DNA of 64,000 nucleotides from Streptomyces globosus (GTDB lineage: Bacteria; Actinomycetota; Actinomycetes; Streptomycetales; Streptomycetaceae). The notes under the pieces are model-generated. The model was given only the letters and a program-made list of their open reading frames with translations, was not told where the DNA came from and searched no databases. The stretch covers positions 2,235,501 to 2,299,500 of the forward strand of contig NZ_CP030862.1 in assembly GCF_003325375.1 (NCBI RefSeq). The letters are read 5' to 3'. Made by a program: the position numbers and the translations under genes. The stretch's first letter is position 1; the number at the start of each line of letters is the position of its first letter. Positions 17,190 through 25,533 of this stretch are shown here, one piece after another.

Positions 17190-18527
17190 TCAGACGTTCC
17201 GGAAGCGGTTGATGGCGTCGAGGTGCGTGGCCCGGAGCTCGTGGTCGCGGACGCCGAGGCCTTCCTCGGGGGCCAGGCAGAGCACGCCGACCTTGCCCTG
17301 GTGGACGTTGCGGTGGACGTCGTGGGCGGCCTGGCCGGTCTCCTCCAGGGAGTAGACCTTCGACAGGGTCGGGTGGATCTTGCCCTTGGCGATCAGGCGG
17401 TTGGCCTCCCACGCCTCGCGGTAGTTCGCGAAGTGCGAGCCGATGATCCGCTTCAGCGACATCCACAGGTAGCGGTTGTCGTACTCGTGCATGTAGCCCG
17501 AGGTCGACGCGCAGGTGGTGATGGTGCCGCCCTTGCGGGTGACGTAGACGCTGGCGCCGAAGGTCTCGCGGCCGGGGTGCTCGAAGACGATGTCGATGTC
17601 CTCGCCGCCGGTCAGCTCGCGGATCTTCGAGCCGAAGCGCTTCCACTCGCGCGGGTCCTGGGTGCGCTCGTCCTTCCAGAACCTGTAGCCCTCGGCGTTG
17701 CGGTCGATGACCGCCTCGGCGCCCATCGAACGGCAGATGTCGGCCTTCTCGGGGGAGGAGACGACGCAGATGGGGTTGGCGCCGCCCGCGAGGGCGAACT
17801 GGGTGGCGTACGAGCCGAGGCCGCCGCTGGCGCCCCAGATCAGGACGTTGTCGCCCTGCTTCATGCCGGCGCCGTTGCGGGAGACGAGCTGGCGGTAGGC
17901 GGTGGAGTTGACCAGGCCGGGGGCCGCGGCCTCCTCCCAGCTGAGGTGGTCCGGCTTGGGCATCAGCTGGTTCGACTTGACGAGGGCGATCTCCGCCAGG
18001 CCGCCGAAGTTGGTCTCGAAGCCCCAGATGCGCTGCTCGGGGTCGAGCATCGTGTCGTTGTGGCCGTCGGAGGACTCCAGCTCGACGGAGAGGCAGTGCG
18101 CGACGACCTCGTCGCCCGGCTTCCAGGAGTTGACGCCCGGGCCGGTGCGCAGGACGACGCCGGCCAGGTCGGAGCCGATGACGTGGTACGGCAGGTCGTG
18201 GCGCTTGGCGAGGTCGGAGACCCGGCCGTAGCGCTCCAGGAAGCCGAAGGTGGACAGCGGCTCGAAGATCGAGGTCCACACGGAGTTGTAGTTGACCGAG
18301 GAGGCCATGACGGCCACGAGGGCCTCGCCCGGGCCGAGCTCCGGCACCGGGACCTGGTCCAGGTGCAGGGACTTGCGCGGGTCCTTCTCGCGGGTCGTGA
18401 GCCCGGCGAACATCTCCGTCTCGTCCTTGTGGACGGTGATGGCGCGGTAGGACTCGGGAACCGGCAGGGCAGCGAAGTCCTCGGCCGTCGCGGACTGCGA
18501 CTGGATCGCGTCCAGGATGTCCTTCAC
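17190..18527 (-). CDS. ccr: Crotonyl-CoA carboxylase/reductase
   Basis: NADPH-dependent reductive carboxylation of crotonyl-CoA to ethylmalonyl-CoA, the key step of the ethylmalonyl-CoA pathway and a source of polyketide extender units. The 445-residue chain is a medium-chain dehydrogenase/reductase with the nucleotide loop IWGASGGLGSYATQFA. N81, F170, E171 and H365 of this protein fall at the same numbers as the four residues reported to hold CO2 in the Kitasatospora setae enzyme (seen here in NYNSVW, GFETNFGG and GSHFANY). The GTG at 18527 has an AGGAGG seven bases upstream. It is the first gene of the leftward ccr-meaA-mcl-mch-mcd run. Confidence 0.97.
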   Translation of the reverse strand: MKDILDAIQSQSATAEDFAALPVPESYRAITVHKDETEMFAGLTTREKDPRKSLHLDQVPVPELGPGEALVAVMASSVNYNSVWTSIFEPLSTFGFLERYGRVSDLAKRHDLPYHVIGSDLAGVVLRTGPGVNSWKPGDEVVAHCLSVELESSDGHNDTMLDPEQRIWGFETNFGGLAEIALVKSNQLMPKPDHLSWEEAAAPGLVNSTAYRQLVSRNGAGMKQGDNVLIWGASGGLGSYATQFALAGGANPICVVSSPEKADICRSMGAEAVIDRNAEGYRFWKDERTQDPREWKRFGSKIRELTGGEDIDIVFEHPGRETFGASVYVTRKGGTITTCASTSGYMHEYDNRYLWMSLKRIIGSHFANYREAWEANRLIAKGKIHPTLSKVYSLEETGQAAHDVHRNVHQGKVGVLCLAPEEGLGVRDHELRATHLDAINRFRNV

Positions 18528-18762
18528 GGTGTTGCCTCCTGGGGGTGCGCCCCGGCGGGCCGGGGGAGCGCTGATGAGGGTGCGCTGAGGGAGCGCGGGT
18601 GCGCGGGTTGCTTGGGTGGTGGGTGCTGCTGTGCCGTCGGTCCGGCTGGAGCGGTGGTGCGGGTGACGCCGGTGGTGCGGCGTGCATGCCTGGTGACGCA
18701 GGCGTCCGGGGCGCGTTCCGTGGCCGAGTGGGCCGGGACCGCGGGGACATCCGGACACCTTC

Positions 18763-18804
18763 AACGTATGGCACCCCGTGTCACTCGACAAGGCACGGCG
18801 TGCC
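18763..18804 (-). promoter_or_regulatory. ccr: Possible ccr promoter with adjoining palindrome
   Basis: Reading leftward, TTGTCG (18791-18786), a 17-base spacer and TACGTT (18768-18763) form an acceptable principal-sigma promoter. A 13-base palindrome GGCACGGCGTGCC (18792-18804) abuts the -35, where a regulator such as the neighbouring TetR protein could bind. This would give ccr an untranslated leader of about 230 bases. Nothing here is demonstrated experimentally. Confidence 0.4.
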
Positions 18805-18894
18805 AAAACTTTCTCTCATTTGCCGATTGACCTGCGCAGATGAGCGATGATCGATCAGAGTTACCGGTGAGTAGGGGCAACTCGGACAAACGGA

Positions 18895-18925
18895 AGCGGC
18901 CGCTCCCGTGAGGGGAGCGGCCGCT
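18895..18925 (-). terminator. Hairpin terminator after the tetR gene
   Basis: Perfect 13-base arms AGCGGCCGCTCCC (18895-18907) and GGGAGCGGCCGCT (18913-18925) have a 5-base loop. It lies 47 bases past the stop of the TetR gene on the minus strand, and so insulates ccr from tetR transcription. Confidence 0.75.
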
Positions 18926-18972
18926 GTGACGCTTGTCGCTTCAGGAGGTCCCGGGAACCCCCGGGGCGCCGT

Positions 18973-19809
18973 CTAGGCGTTGCGCAAAGCCTCCTCGATC
19001 GTCCGCATGACCTCTTCCAGCGGGGCGTCCGTACGCGCCACCGCCACCAGCACCTCGTCCTGGGCGCGCACCGCCGCGGGCGGCGCATCCGCGCCCGAGC
19101 CGGCCGGGGAGGGTACGGACGCCAGGGTCCGGCCGGCCCCGATGCCCGTCCCGAAGGTCTTCCGCACGATCGCGAACGCGTGGTCCAGCTGCGCCTCCAC
19201 GTCCCCCTGCCCGCCCGAGCGCAGCCACCGCCGCAGCACGTGGTTGTGGGCCGTCACCACCGCGGACGCGGCCACCTCCGCCAGCAGCGGGTCGTCGTTG
19301 CCGTCGTGGTGCTCCGCCTCGTCGAAATGGGCCAGCAGGTACCGGGTGAACAGCCGCTCGTACCGGGCGACGGAGGCGATCTCCCGCTCCCGCAGCGCCG
19401 GCACCTCCCGGGTCAGCCGGTAGCGCTCCACCGACACCGCCGGGGAGGCCGCGTACATCTTCATGACCTCCTTGATCCCGCGGCACACCGTGTCGAGCGG
19501 GTGCTCGTGTGCCGGGGCCACGTCCAGCACGGCCTCGGCGCGGGTCAGGGTGTCGTCGTGGTCCGGGAAGATCGCCTCCTCCTTGGACCGGAAGTGCCGG
19601 AAGAAGGTCCTGCGCGCCACTCCGGCGGCCGCGGCGATCTCGTCGACCGTGGTCGCCTCGTACCCCTTCGTCGCGAACAGCTCCATCGCGGCGGCCGCGA
19701 GCTCGCGGCGCATCTTCAGGCGCTGGGCGGCCGCCTTGGTGCCGGCCGCGCTCTCCGGGCTGTCGGAGGCCGTGGCGGCGCGGGACGAGGTCTTGGCGGG
19801 CTGGGACAT
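18973..19809 (-). CDS. TetR-family regulator of the ethylmalonyl-CoA cluster (probable)
   Basis: A DNA-binding repressor or activator with the N-terminal TetR helix-turn-helix at about 40-85 (LAAAAMELFATKGYEATTVDEI, read as LAAAAMELFATKGYEATT then VDEIAAAAGVARRTFFRHF). The C-terminal ligand domain is unlike any whose effector I can name, and the last 60 residues are Ala/Pro-rich followed by an acidic helix. I place the start at the ATG at 19809 (278 residues); an ATG at 19827 is also in frame, and neither has a clear ribosome site. Its place next to ccr suggests, but does not prove, that it controls that pathway. Confidence 0.85.
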   Translation of the reverse strand: MSQPAKTSSRAATASDSPESAAGTKAAAQRLKMRRELAAAAMELFATKGYEATTVDEIAAAAGVARRTFFRHFRSKEEAIFPDHDDTLTRAEAVLDVAPAHEHPLDTVCRGIKEVMKMYAASPAVSVERYRLTREVPALREREIASVARYERLFTRYLLAHFDEAEHHDGNDDPLLAEVAASAVVTAHNHVLRRWLRSGGQGDVEAQLDHAFAIVRKTFGTGIGAGRTLASVPSPAGSGADAPPAAVRAQDEVLVAVARTDAPLEEVMRTIEEALRNA

Positions 19810-19908
19810 AGAGCGAAAGTACTTCATCCGGGCCGGGGCGCGCGCCTGAGGGGGGTGCGCCGGGGGTGGAGGATGCGGGGGAGGGCCCGCACTGGGCTCG
19901 GAGGGAAC

Positions 19909-19934
19909 GGTCCGCCGTGAGGGTCCGGCGGACC
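19909..19934 (-). terminator. Hairpin terminator after the 3-hydroxyacyl-CoA dehydrogenase gene
   Basis: Perfect 8-base arms GGTCCGCC (19909-19916) and GGCGGACC (19927-19934) with a 10-base loop lie about 40 bases past the stop of the dehydrogenase gene on the minus strand and upstream of tetR. Confidence 0.6.
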
Positions 19935-19975
19935 CGAGCAGCCCTCCCCACGCATCCGGCTCGGGTGCCCTCCGG

Positions 19976-21778
19976 TTACCGGCGGGCGTACTCACGGAAT
20001 CCGCGGCCCGTCTTCCGGCCCAGGCAGCCGGCCGCGACCAGGTGCTCCAGCAGCGGGGACGGGGCCAGGCCCGGGTCGCGGAACTCCTTGTGGAGGACCT
20101 TCTCGATCGCCAGGGAGACATCCAGGCCGACCACGTCGAGGAGCTCGAACGGGCCCATCGGGTAGCCGCCGCCCAGCCTCATCGCCGCGTCGATGTCGTC
20201 GATGCAGGCGTAGTGCTGCTCGACCATCTTGACCGCGTTGTTCAGGTACGGGAACAGCAGCGCGTTCACGATGAACCCGGCCCGGTCCCCGCAGTCCACC
20301 GGGTGCTTGCGGATCCGCGTGCAGACGGCGCGGACCGTGGCGTGGACGTCGTCCGAGGTGAGGACGGTCCGGACCACCTCGACGAGCTTCATCGCCGGAG
20401 CCGGGTTGAAGAAGTGCATGCCGACCACGTCCTGCGGGCGCGACGTCGCCCGGGCGCAGGCGATCACCGGCAGCGAGGACGTCGTCGTGGCCAGCACCGC
20501 GCCCGGCCGGCAGACCTTGTCGAGCGCGGCGAACAGCTCCTGCTTGACCGCCAGGTCCTCGGCGACCGCCTCGACCGCCAGGTCGACCTCGGCGAACGCG
20601 TCCAGCGAACCGGCCGGCGCGATCCGCGCCAGCGTCCCCTGCGCCGCCTCCGCCGTCAGCCGGCCCTTGGACACCGCACGGTCCAGGGACTTGCCGATCG
20701 CCGCCTTCGCGGCCTCCGCCTTCTCCAGGCTGCGGCCCGCCAGGACCACCTCGTACCCGGCCTGCGCGAAGACCTGCGCGATCCCGCCCGCCATGGTCCC
20801 CGAGCCGGCCACGCCGACCCGCGAGACCGGCCGGCCCTCACCCAGGCCCGCGCCGTCCAGCGGCGTCTGCGCGTCCCGCACGACGGACTGGCTGCCCGGG
20901 GCCTCGTACGTGTAGAAGCCGCGCCCCGACTTCTGGCCGGTCAGCCCGGCCTCCGCCAGGTGCCCCAGGATCGGGGCCGGCGCGTGCAGCCGGTCGCCCG
21001 ACGCCTCGTACATGGCCTCCAGGACGGTCCGCGCCGTGTCCACGCCGATCATGTCCAGCAGCGCCAGCGGCCCCATCGGCAGGCCGCAGCCGAGCCGCAT
21101 CGCCGCGTCGATGTCCTCGCGGGAGGCGTACTTCGACTCGTACATCGCGGCCGCCTGGTTCAGGTAGCCGAACAGCAGGCCGTCGGCCACGAAACCGGGC
21201 CGGTCGCCCGCCGAGACGGGCTCCTTGCCGAGCTCCCGGGCCAGGGCGGTGACCGCCTCCACGGCCGGCGGGGCCGTCAGGACGCTGGAGACCACCTCGA
21301 CCAGCTTCATCGCCGGCGCCGGGTGGAAGAAGTGCAGGCCCAGCACGCGCTCGGGGCGCAGCGACTCGGCGGCGAGCCGGGTCACCGACAGGGCGTTCGT
21401 GCCCGTCGCGAGGATGGTGTCGGGGCGCACGACCGCGTCGAGCTCCGTGAAGATCCGGTGCTTGAGGGCGTAGTCCTCCGGCACGACCTCGACGACGAGG
21501 TCGGCGTCGGCGGCGGCCGCCGGCTCGCCGAAGGTCCGCAGCCGCGCCAGCACGGCCTCGCGCTCCTGCTCGGAAAGCTCGCCGCGGGCGACCGAGCGGG
21601 CGGTCGCGGCGGCGAGGGACTCGGTGGCGCGGCGGGCGGCGGCCTCGCTGATGTCGATGCCGATGACCTCGCGGCCGGCGCGGGCGAGCACCTCGGCGAT
21701 GCCGGTGCCCATCGTGCCGAGGCCGACGACGGCGATGGTCTGCAGAGCGGGCTGACCGGACGTGGACGGAAGGTCCAT
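19976..21778 (-). CDS. Two-domain 3-hydroxyacyl-CoA dehydrogenase (PaaH type)
   Basis: NAD(P)-dependent dehydrogenase likely to interconvert acetoacetyl-CoA and 3-hydroxybutyryl-CoA, the step that leads to the crotonyl-CoA used by Ccr. The 600 residues hold two tandem copies of the whole enzyme unit. Each has a Rossmann loop (VVGLGTMGTGIAEV near 17 and VGVAGSGTMAGGIAQV near 325), a catalytic block (HFFHPAPAMKLVEV and HFFNPAPAMKLVEV) and a C-terminal dimerisation part (GFYTYE and GFREYA). The first copy has His where the second has the usual Asn. The ATG at 21778 has a GGAG eight bases upstream; the longer upstream frame is not coding. Confidence 0.93.
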   Translation of the reverse strand: MDLPSTSGQPALQTIAVVGLGTMGTGIAEVLARAGREVIGIDISEAAARRATESLAAATARSVARGELSEQEREAVLARLRTFGEPAAAADADLVVEVVPEDYALKHRIFTELDAVVRPDTILATGTNALSVTRLAAESLRPERVLGLHFFHPAPAMKLVEVVSSVLTAPPAVEAVTALARELGKEPVSAGDRPGFVADGLLFGYLNQAAAMYESKYASREDIDAAMRLGCGLPMGPLALLDMIGVDTARTVLEAMYEASGDRLHAPAPILGHLAEAGLTGQKSGRGFYTYEAPGSQSVVRDAQTPLDGAGLGEGRPVSRVGVAGSGTMAGGIAQVFAQAGYEVVLAGRSLEKAEAAKAAIGKSLDRAVSKGRLTAEAAQGTLARIAPAGSLDAFAEVDLAVEAVAEDLAVKQELFAALDKVCRPGAVLATTTSSLPVIACARATSRPQDVVGMHFFNPAPAMKLVEVVRTVLTSDDVHATVRAVCTRIRKHPVDCGDRAGFIVNALLFPYLNNAVKMVEQHYACIDDIDAAMRLGGGYPMGPFELLDVVGLDVSLAIEKVLHKEFRDPGLAPSPLLEHLVAAGCLGRKTGRGFREYARR

Positions 21779-22243
21779 CGCGGGACTCCAGTGGATGAGG
21801 GTGACGACTGAGGGGCGGCGCGCGACGCACGACACGCGGCCGGGGAAACACAGGGGATTTCCGCACAGGCAGCCGAAGCAGGGGGCGGAGCGGAGGACGG
21901 CGGACCCTGTCCCGGGGCCGCGCCGCAAGCAGAGCACCGGCCGCGGAAGGCGGCACGGGCACAGAGGGCGGTGCGAAGGGCGCCTCGCCGCCCGCAGGGG
22001 ACGGCCGGGGCACCGGACCGACTGGCACGGGGCGGCTGCGTCACCAGGCCGACCCCGAACGTATGACGGCAGATTAACCCGTCGGTAACTCGTTGGCCAG
22101 AGCAGGGAAGACGACGGGCGGTGTGACGTGCGCCGCGCTGCGGGCGCGGCGCCTGCGCCGCAGCCGGCCGGCGACCACCGATGTCGGGCGGCCATCACGG
22201 CAAACGCCCCCGGGGCCCGCCCGCCAGCCCCTAGGGTGTGCCG
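21779..22243. other. Divergent intergenic region between the dehydrogenase and HEAT-protein genes
   Basis: In 465 bases I find no convincing gene; long frames here are GC artefacts. The sequence TTAACCCGTCGGTAA around 22075-22089 is the only A/T-rich patch, and its complement carries GAGTTACCG, also found upstream of ccr. Promoters for both flanking genes should lie here, but no -10/-35 pair is clear enough to call. Confidence 0.5.
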
Positions 22244-22822
22244 GTGACCTACGCACCGGACGCACAGGACTCACCGGACGTACTGGAACGCCTGCGGGCG
22301 GAAGCGGGGGGCTCCTCCCGCTACGGGGAGCTCCTCGCCGCCGGACCCGACGCCCTCGCGGCAGCCCTCACCGGCGCCGGCCTGCCCCTGTGGGCGCGGG
22401 AGCTCGCCGCCTACCGGCTCGGCCTCGCCCGCGACGCCCGCGCCTTCGAACCGCTGGTGCTGCTGCTGAACCACCGCGACCCGCCGCGCTGCGCGGCCGC
22501 CGCCCGCGCCCTCGCCGTCCTGGACGACCCGCGGACCGCCCGCGCGGCGGCCGCCCTCGCCACCAACGAGCTGCGCACCGCGTACGCCCTTCAGCCGGTC
22601 CGCCTGCTGACGGCGCTGCGCGCACCGGAGTCCGCGCCCGCCCTGATCCGCACCCTGTCCCGGCTGCTCTCCCCCCGCGACCCGTACTGGCGGGTGGCCC
22701 TCGCCTGTGTGGAGGGCCTCGGCGAACTGGCCGACGCGCGCGCCCGCGAGGTCCTCACCCGCGCCCAGGCCCACCCCCGCCTGGCGGTGGCCGCGACCCG
22801 GTCCCTGCGCGCGCTGCCCTGA
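22244..22822 (+). CDS. HEAT-repeat adaptor-like protein
   Basis: About 192 residues made of helical pairs of HEAT/PBS-lyase-like type: LWARELAAYRLGLARDARAFEPLVLLL, then CAAAARALAVLDDPRTARAAAAL, then LLTALRAPESAPALIRTLSRLL, each written here only in part. Such proteins act as soluble scaffolds, and the partner is unknown. The GTG at 22244 is preceded by AGGG; a GTG at 22238 is also in frame. It stands alone between a divergent dehydrogenase gene and a convergent peptidase gene. Confidence 0.75.
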   Translation: MTYAPDAQDSPDVLERLRAEAGGSSRYGELLAAGPDALAAALTGAGLPLWARELAAYRLGLARDARAFEPLVLLLNHRDPPRCAAAARALAVLDDPRTARAAAALATNELRTAYALQPVRLLTALRAPESAPALIRTLSRLLSPRDPYWRVALACVEGLGELADARAREVLTRAQAHPRLAVAATRSLRALP

Positions 22823-22922
22823 ACCGGCCCGGTGCGGCTCCTGCTCCTGCTCCTGCTCCGGCACGACGGCGAAGGCGCCGGGTGCCGTGGTCGTCACGGG
22901 TGCGATCGCCCCCGTCCGATGA

Positions 22923-24539
22923 TCAGCTCCGGAAGCCCAGGAGGCCGTGGAGGACCGCCCCGCCCGCCGCCGGCGCCGCCTCGCGCGTACCGGCGGACGG
23001 CTGCGGCGCGGGCTGCGCGGCGCACGTGGCGTCCGCCGCGGCGCCCGTCCGCAGGTAGGCGGCCACCTTGTCGTCCAGGCAGGAGTTCCCGCCCATCGAC
23101 ACGCCGTGGTTGCCGCCGCCCGCCTCCACGACCAGCGCCGACCCCTTCAGCTTCTCCCGCATCGCCAGCGCGCCGCCGAACGGCGTCGCCGCGTCCTCGG
23201 TCGCCTGGAGCAGCAGCGCGGGCGGGAGGTCGGCGTTGGCCACGTCCGGGGCCTGGAGGGGCTCCGTCTTCCAGAACGCGCACGGGGCGTTGTACCAGGC
23301 GTTGTTCCAGGTCATGAAGGGGGCCTGGGCATGGGTGCGCCACATGTCGGCCCGCCACCGGTTCCAGTCCGACGGCCACGCCGAGTCGCGGCACTGCACC
23401 GCCGTGTAGACGCTGTAGCCGTTGCCCGCCGTCGGCGCGACCGCCCCGAACTTCTCGTACGCCGCCACCAGCGGGGCCGCGTCGCCGTCCGCCGCGTACT
23501 TCGAGAACGCCTCTGCGAGGACCGGCCAGTAGCCGTTGTAGTAGCCGCCCGGCATGTAGGTGTCCTCCAGTTCGGACGGCCCCACCTTGCCGCCCGCCGG
23601 CTCCGCGGCCAGCGCCGCGCGCATCGCGTACCAGCGCTCCTCCACCTCGTCCCGGTCGGTGCCGAGCCGGTAGACGGCGTCGTGGTCGGCGACCCAGCCC
23701 AGGAACGCCCGGTGGCGGGCGTCGAAGGCCCGGTCCTGCGCCAGGTTGTCCTCGTACCAGACCCCGTCCGGGTCGACGACCGAGTCCAGGACCATCCGGT
23801 GCACCCGGCCCGGGTGCAGCTTGGCGTACACCGCGCCCAGGTAGGTGCCGTACGAGTAGCCGAAGTAGCTGAGCTTCGGCGCGCCGAGCGCCGCGCGGAT
23901 CGCCTCCATGTCCCGGGCCGCCGAGACCGTGTCGATGTACGGCAGGACGTCCCCGTGCCTGGCCTGGCAGGCCTCGGCGAAGGCCCGCACCCGGTCCAGG
24001 TTGGCCTGCTCGGCCTGCGCGGTGCGGGGGACGGAGTCCGGGCGTACGGGGTCGAAGTGCCCGGCGGCGCAGTCGAGGGCGGGCTCGCTGCGGCCGACGC
24101 CGCGCGGGTCGAAGCCGATCACGTCGTACTGGGCGGCGACGTCCTTGGGCAGGGCCGAGGCGATGTACGGGGCGAGGTTGCGGCCGCTGCCCCCCGGGCC
24201 GCCCGGGTTGACCAGCAGCGGTCCCTGGCTCTTGGCGGCGGTGTGCGGGACGCGCGTCAGCGCGAGCGTGATCCGGCGGCCCTGCGGGGCGGCGTGGTCG
24301 AGGGGGACCTGGAGGGAGGCGCACTGCAGGGACGGATACCGCGTGGTCCCGCACCCGGTCCACCGCAGCGCGGCCGGGGCGGCAGCCGGTGCGCCGGCGG
24401 CGGCGGGCATGGCGGCCCCGGCGGGTACGGCGGCCCCGGCCGGAGCCGCCGCCAGGGCGGCGGCCGCGGCGGTGCCGGTCGACAGCGCGAGGGCGATGCG
24501 CTTCGTCAGGGGGGTGCGCTTCTTCAACGGGTGCAGCAT
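22923..24539 (-). CDS. Secreted TAP-type serine peptidase (alpha/beta hydrolase)
   Basis: An exported tripeptidyl-aminopeptidase-like enzyme that would release short peptides from the N-termini of proteins outside the cell. The first 36 or so residues form a signal peptide (KKRTPLTKR, then an Ala/Leu core and AGAA). The catalytic Ser is S229 in GYSYG. The oxyanion block NPGGPGGSG (111-119) and the DPRGVGRS loop are present, and the C-terminal TAP-like domain carries the catalytic His in GGGNHGVSMGG. At 538 residues it matches the Streptomyces SlpD/SlpE/Tap group. It could supply peptides to the peptidase operon at 25534-29847. Confidence 0.9.
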   Translation of the reverse strand: MLHPLKKRTPLTKRIALALSTGTAAAAALAAAPAGAAVPAGAAMPAAAGAPAAAPAALRWTGCGTTRYPSLQCASLQVPLDHAAPQGRRITLALTRVPHTAAKSQGPLLVNPGGPGGSGRNLAPYIASALPKDVAAQYDVIGFDPRGVGRSEPALDCAAGHFDPVRPDSVPRTAQAEQANLDRVRAFAEACQARHGDVLPYIDTVSAARDMEAIRAALGAPKLSYFGYSYGTYLGAVYAKLHPGRVHRMVLDSVVDPDGVWYEDNLAQDRAFDARHRAFLGWVADHDAVYRLGTDRDEVEERWYAMRAALAAEPAGGKVGPSELEDTYMPGGYYNGYWPVLAEAFSKYAADGDAAPLVAAYEKFGAVAPTAGNGYSVYTAVQCRDSAWPSDWNRWRADMWRTHAQAPFMTWNNAWYNAPCAFWKTEPLQAPDVANADLPPALLLQATEDAATPFGGALAMREKLKGSALVVEAGGGNHGVSMGGNSCLDDKVAAYLRTGAAADATCAAQPAPQPSAGTREAAPAAGGAVLHGLLGFRS

Positions 24540-24884
24540 GGGGCCTCCCAGCCGAGTGTTCTGGGCGGAATCGTCCCGGAAACCCCGGCCGGGAAGCCGC
24601 TACTCAACGCCGGATTGGCCCGATGGGATGAGCCCCGCACGGCCGTCCGCGCTCACCCGGGCGCACGCTGCACGGGCCCCTCCGGCAAAGACCCCCTGCG
24701 AGGGCCCGGCGGCCCTGCCGCCGGCCACTGCGCCGGGCGCCCCGGGCCGGAGCACCGGGGGTGTCACGGAGGCAGGCGCTCCCGCCGTCGTGCGAGGTGG
24801 CGTTCGGGCCCCGATTTTGGGGCTTCCGGTCCGAGGTGGTTGGCTTGCGGCCGTCTAGGCAACACAACTGCTGGAGGAACAGGT
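24540..24884. other. Divergent intergenic region between peptidase and SRPBCC genes
   Basis: This 345-base region must hold the promoters of both flanking genes. I see a small hairpin GCCCC-GATTTT-GGGGC (24808-24823) and, next to the plus-strand gene, an A-rich leader (AACACAACTGCTGGAGGAAC) with a strong ribosome site. No coding frame in it looks real. Confidence 0.5.
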
Positions 24885-25328
24885 ATGGCGCAGGTCGAGG
24901 CCACCACGGAGCGGATCATCGCGGCCGACGCGGAGACCGTGTTCGACACGCTGGCCGACTACACCGGTACCCGGCGCAAGCTGCTGCCCGAGCACTTCAG
25001 CGAGTACGAGGTGCGCGAGGGCGGCGACGGCGAGGGGACCCTCGTCCACTGGAAGCTCCAGGCCACCAGCAAGCGCGTCCGCGACTGCCTGCTCGAGGTC
25101 ACCGAGCCGACCGACGGACAGCTCGTGGAGAAGGACCGCAACTCCTCCATGGTCACCACCTGGACCGTCACCCCGGCCGGCGAGGGCAAGTCCAAGGCCG
25201 TGGTCACCACCGTCTGGAACGGCGCCGGCGGCATCGGCGGCTTCTTCGAGCGCACCTTCGCCCCCAAGGGCCTCGGCCGCATCTACGACACCGTCCTCGA
25301 GAACCTCGCGAACGAAGTCGAATCCTGA
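24885..25328 (+). CDS. SRPBCC (START-like) family protein
   Basis: A 147-residue protein with the polyketide-cyclase/START-like fold: an N-terminal strand (EATTERIIAADAETVFDTLAD), a central sheet with EGTLVHWKLQA and a long C-terminal helix (FAPKGLGRIYDTVLENLANE). Such proteins bind hydrophobic ligands in a deep pocket; the ligand is unknown. The ATG at 24885 has GGAGGA eight bases upstream, one of the best ribosome sites in the window, which suggests high expression. Confidence 0.85.
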   Translation: MAQVEATTERIIAADAETVFDTLADYTGTRRKLLPEHFSEYEVREGGDGEGTLVHWKLQATSKRVRDCLLEVTEPTDGQLVEKDRNSSMVTTWTVTPAGEGKSKAVVTTVWNGAGGIGGFFERTFAPKGLGRIYDTVLENLANEVES

Positions 25329-25345
25329 GCAAGGCCGTTGCGCCT

Positions 25346-25372
25346 CCGCCGGACGGCGACACCGCCCGGCGG
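25346..25372 (+). terminator. Hairpin terminator after the SRPBCC gene
   Basis: Seven-base arms CCGCCGG (25346-25352) and CCGGCGG (25366-25372), 17 bases after the stop. There is no T-run. It is plausible as the end of a monocistronic transcript. Confidence 0.45.
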
Positions 25373-25533
25373 CTCACCGGATCGGGTGGAATTCCCGCTG
25401 CGGACGAGCCGCCGGCCCGCGGGCGCGGTCCACGGCCCGCGGCAGCCCCGGAGGGCTAGGCTGGACGCCTGCGCGGGCGGGCGGGCCGCCCGGTCAGCCG
25501 GCGCCGCGCGCAGCCGACCGCCCAGGGGGTTCG

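Larger units (their letters stand above)
18528..18972. other. Intergenic region upstream of ccr
   Basis: A 445-base region that holds no gene I trust; a frame running upstream from ccr is only an open extension. Its contents: a possible ccr promoter (18763-18791), a 13-base palindrome (18792-18804), the palindrome TGATCGATCA (18848-18857), the sequence GAGTTACCG (18858-18866), which recurs upstream of the 3-hydroxyacyl-CoA dehydrogenase gene, and the terminator of the tetR gene (18895-18925). Confidence 0.6.

Noticed and set aside
22837..22860. CTCCTG repeat after the HEAT-protein gene
   Set aside because: Three to four short units in GC-rich spacer, with no sign of function.
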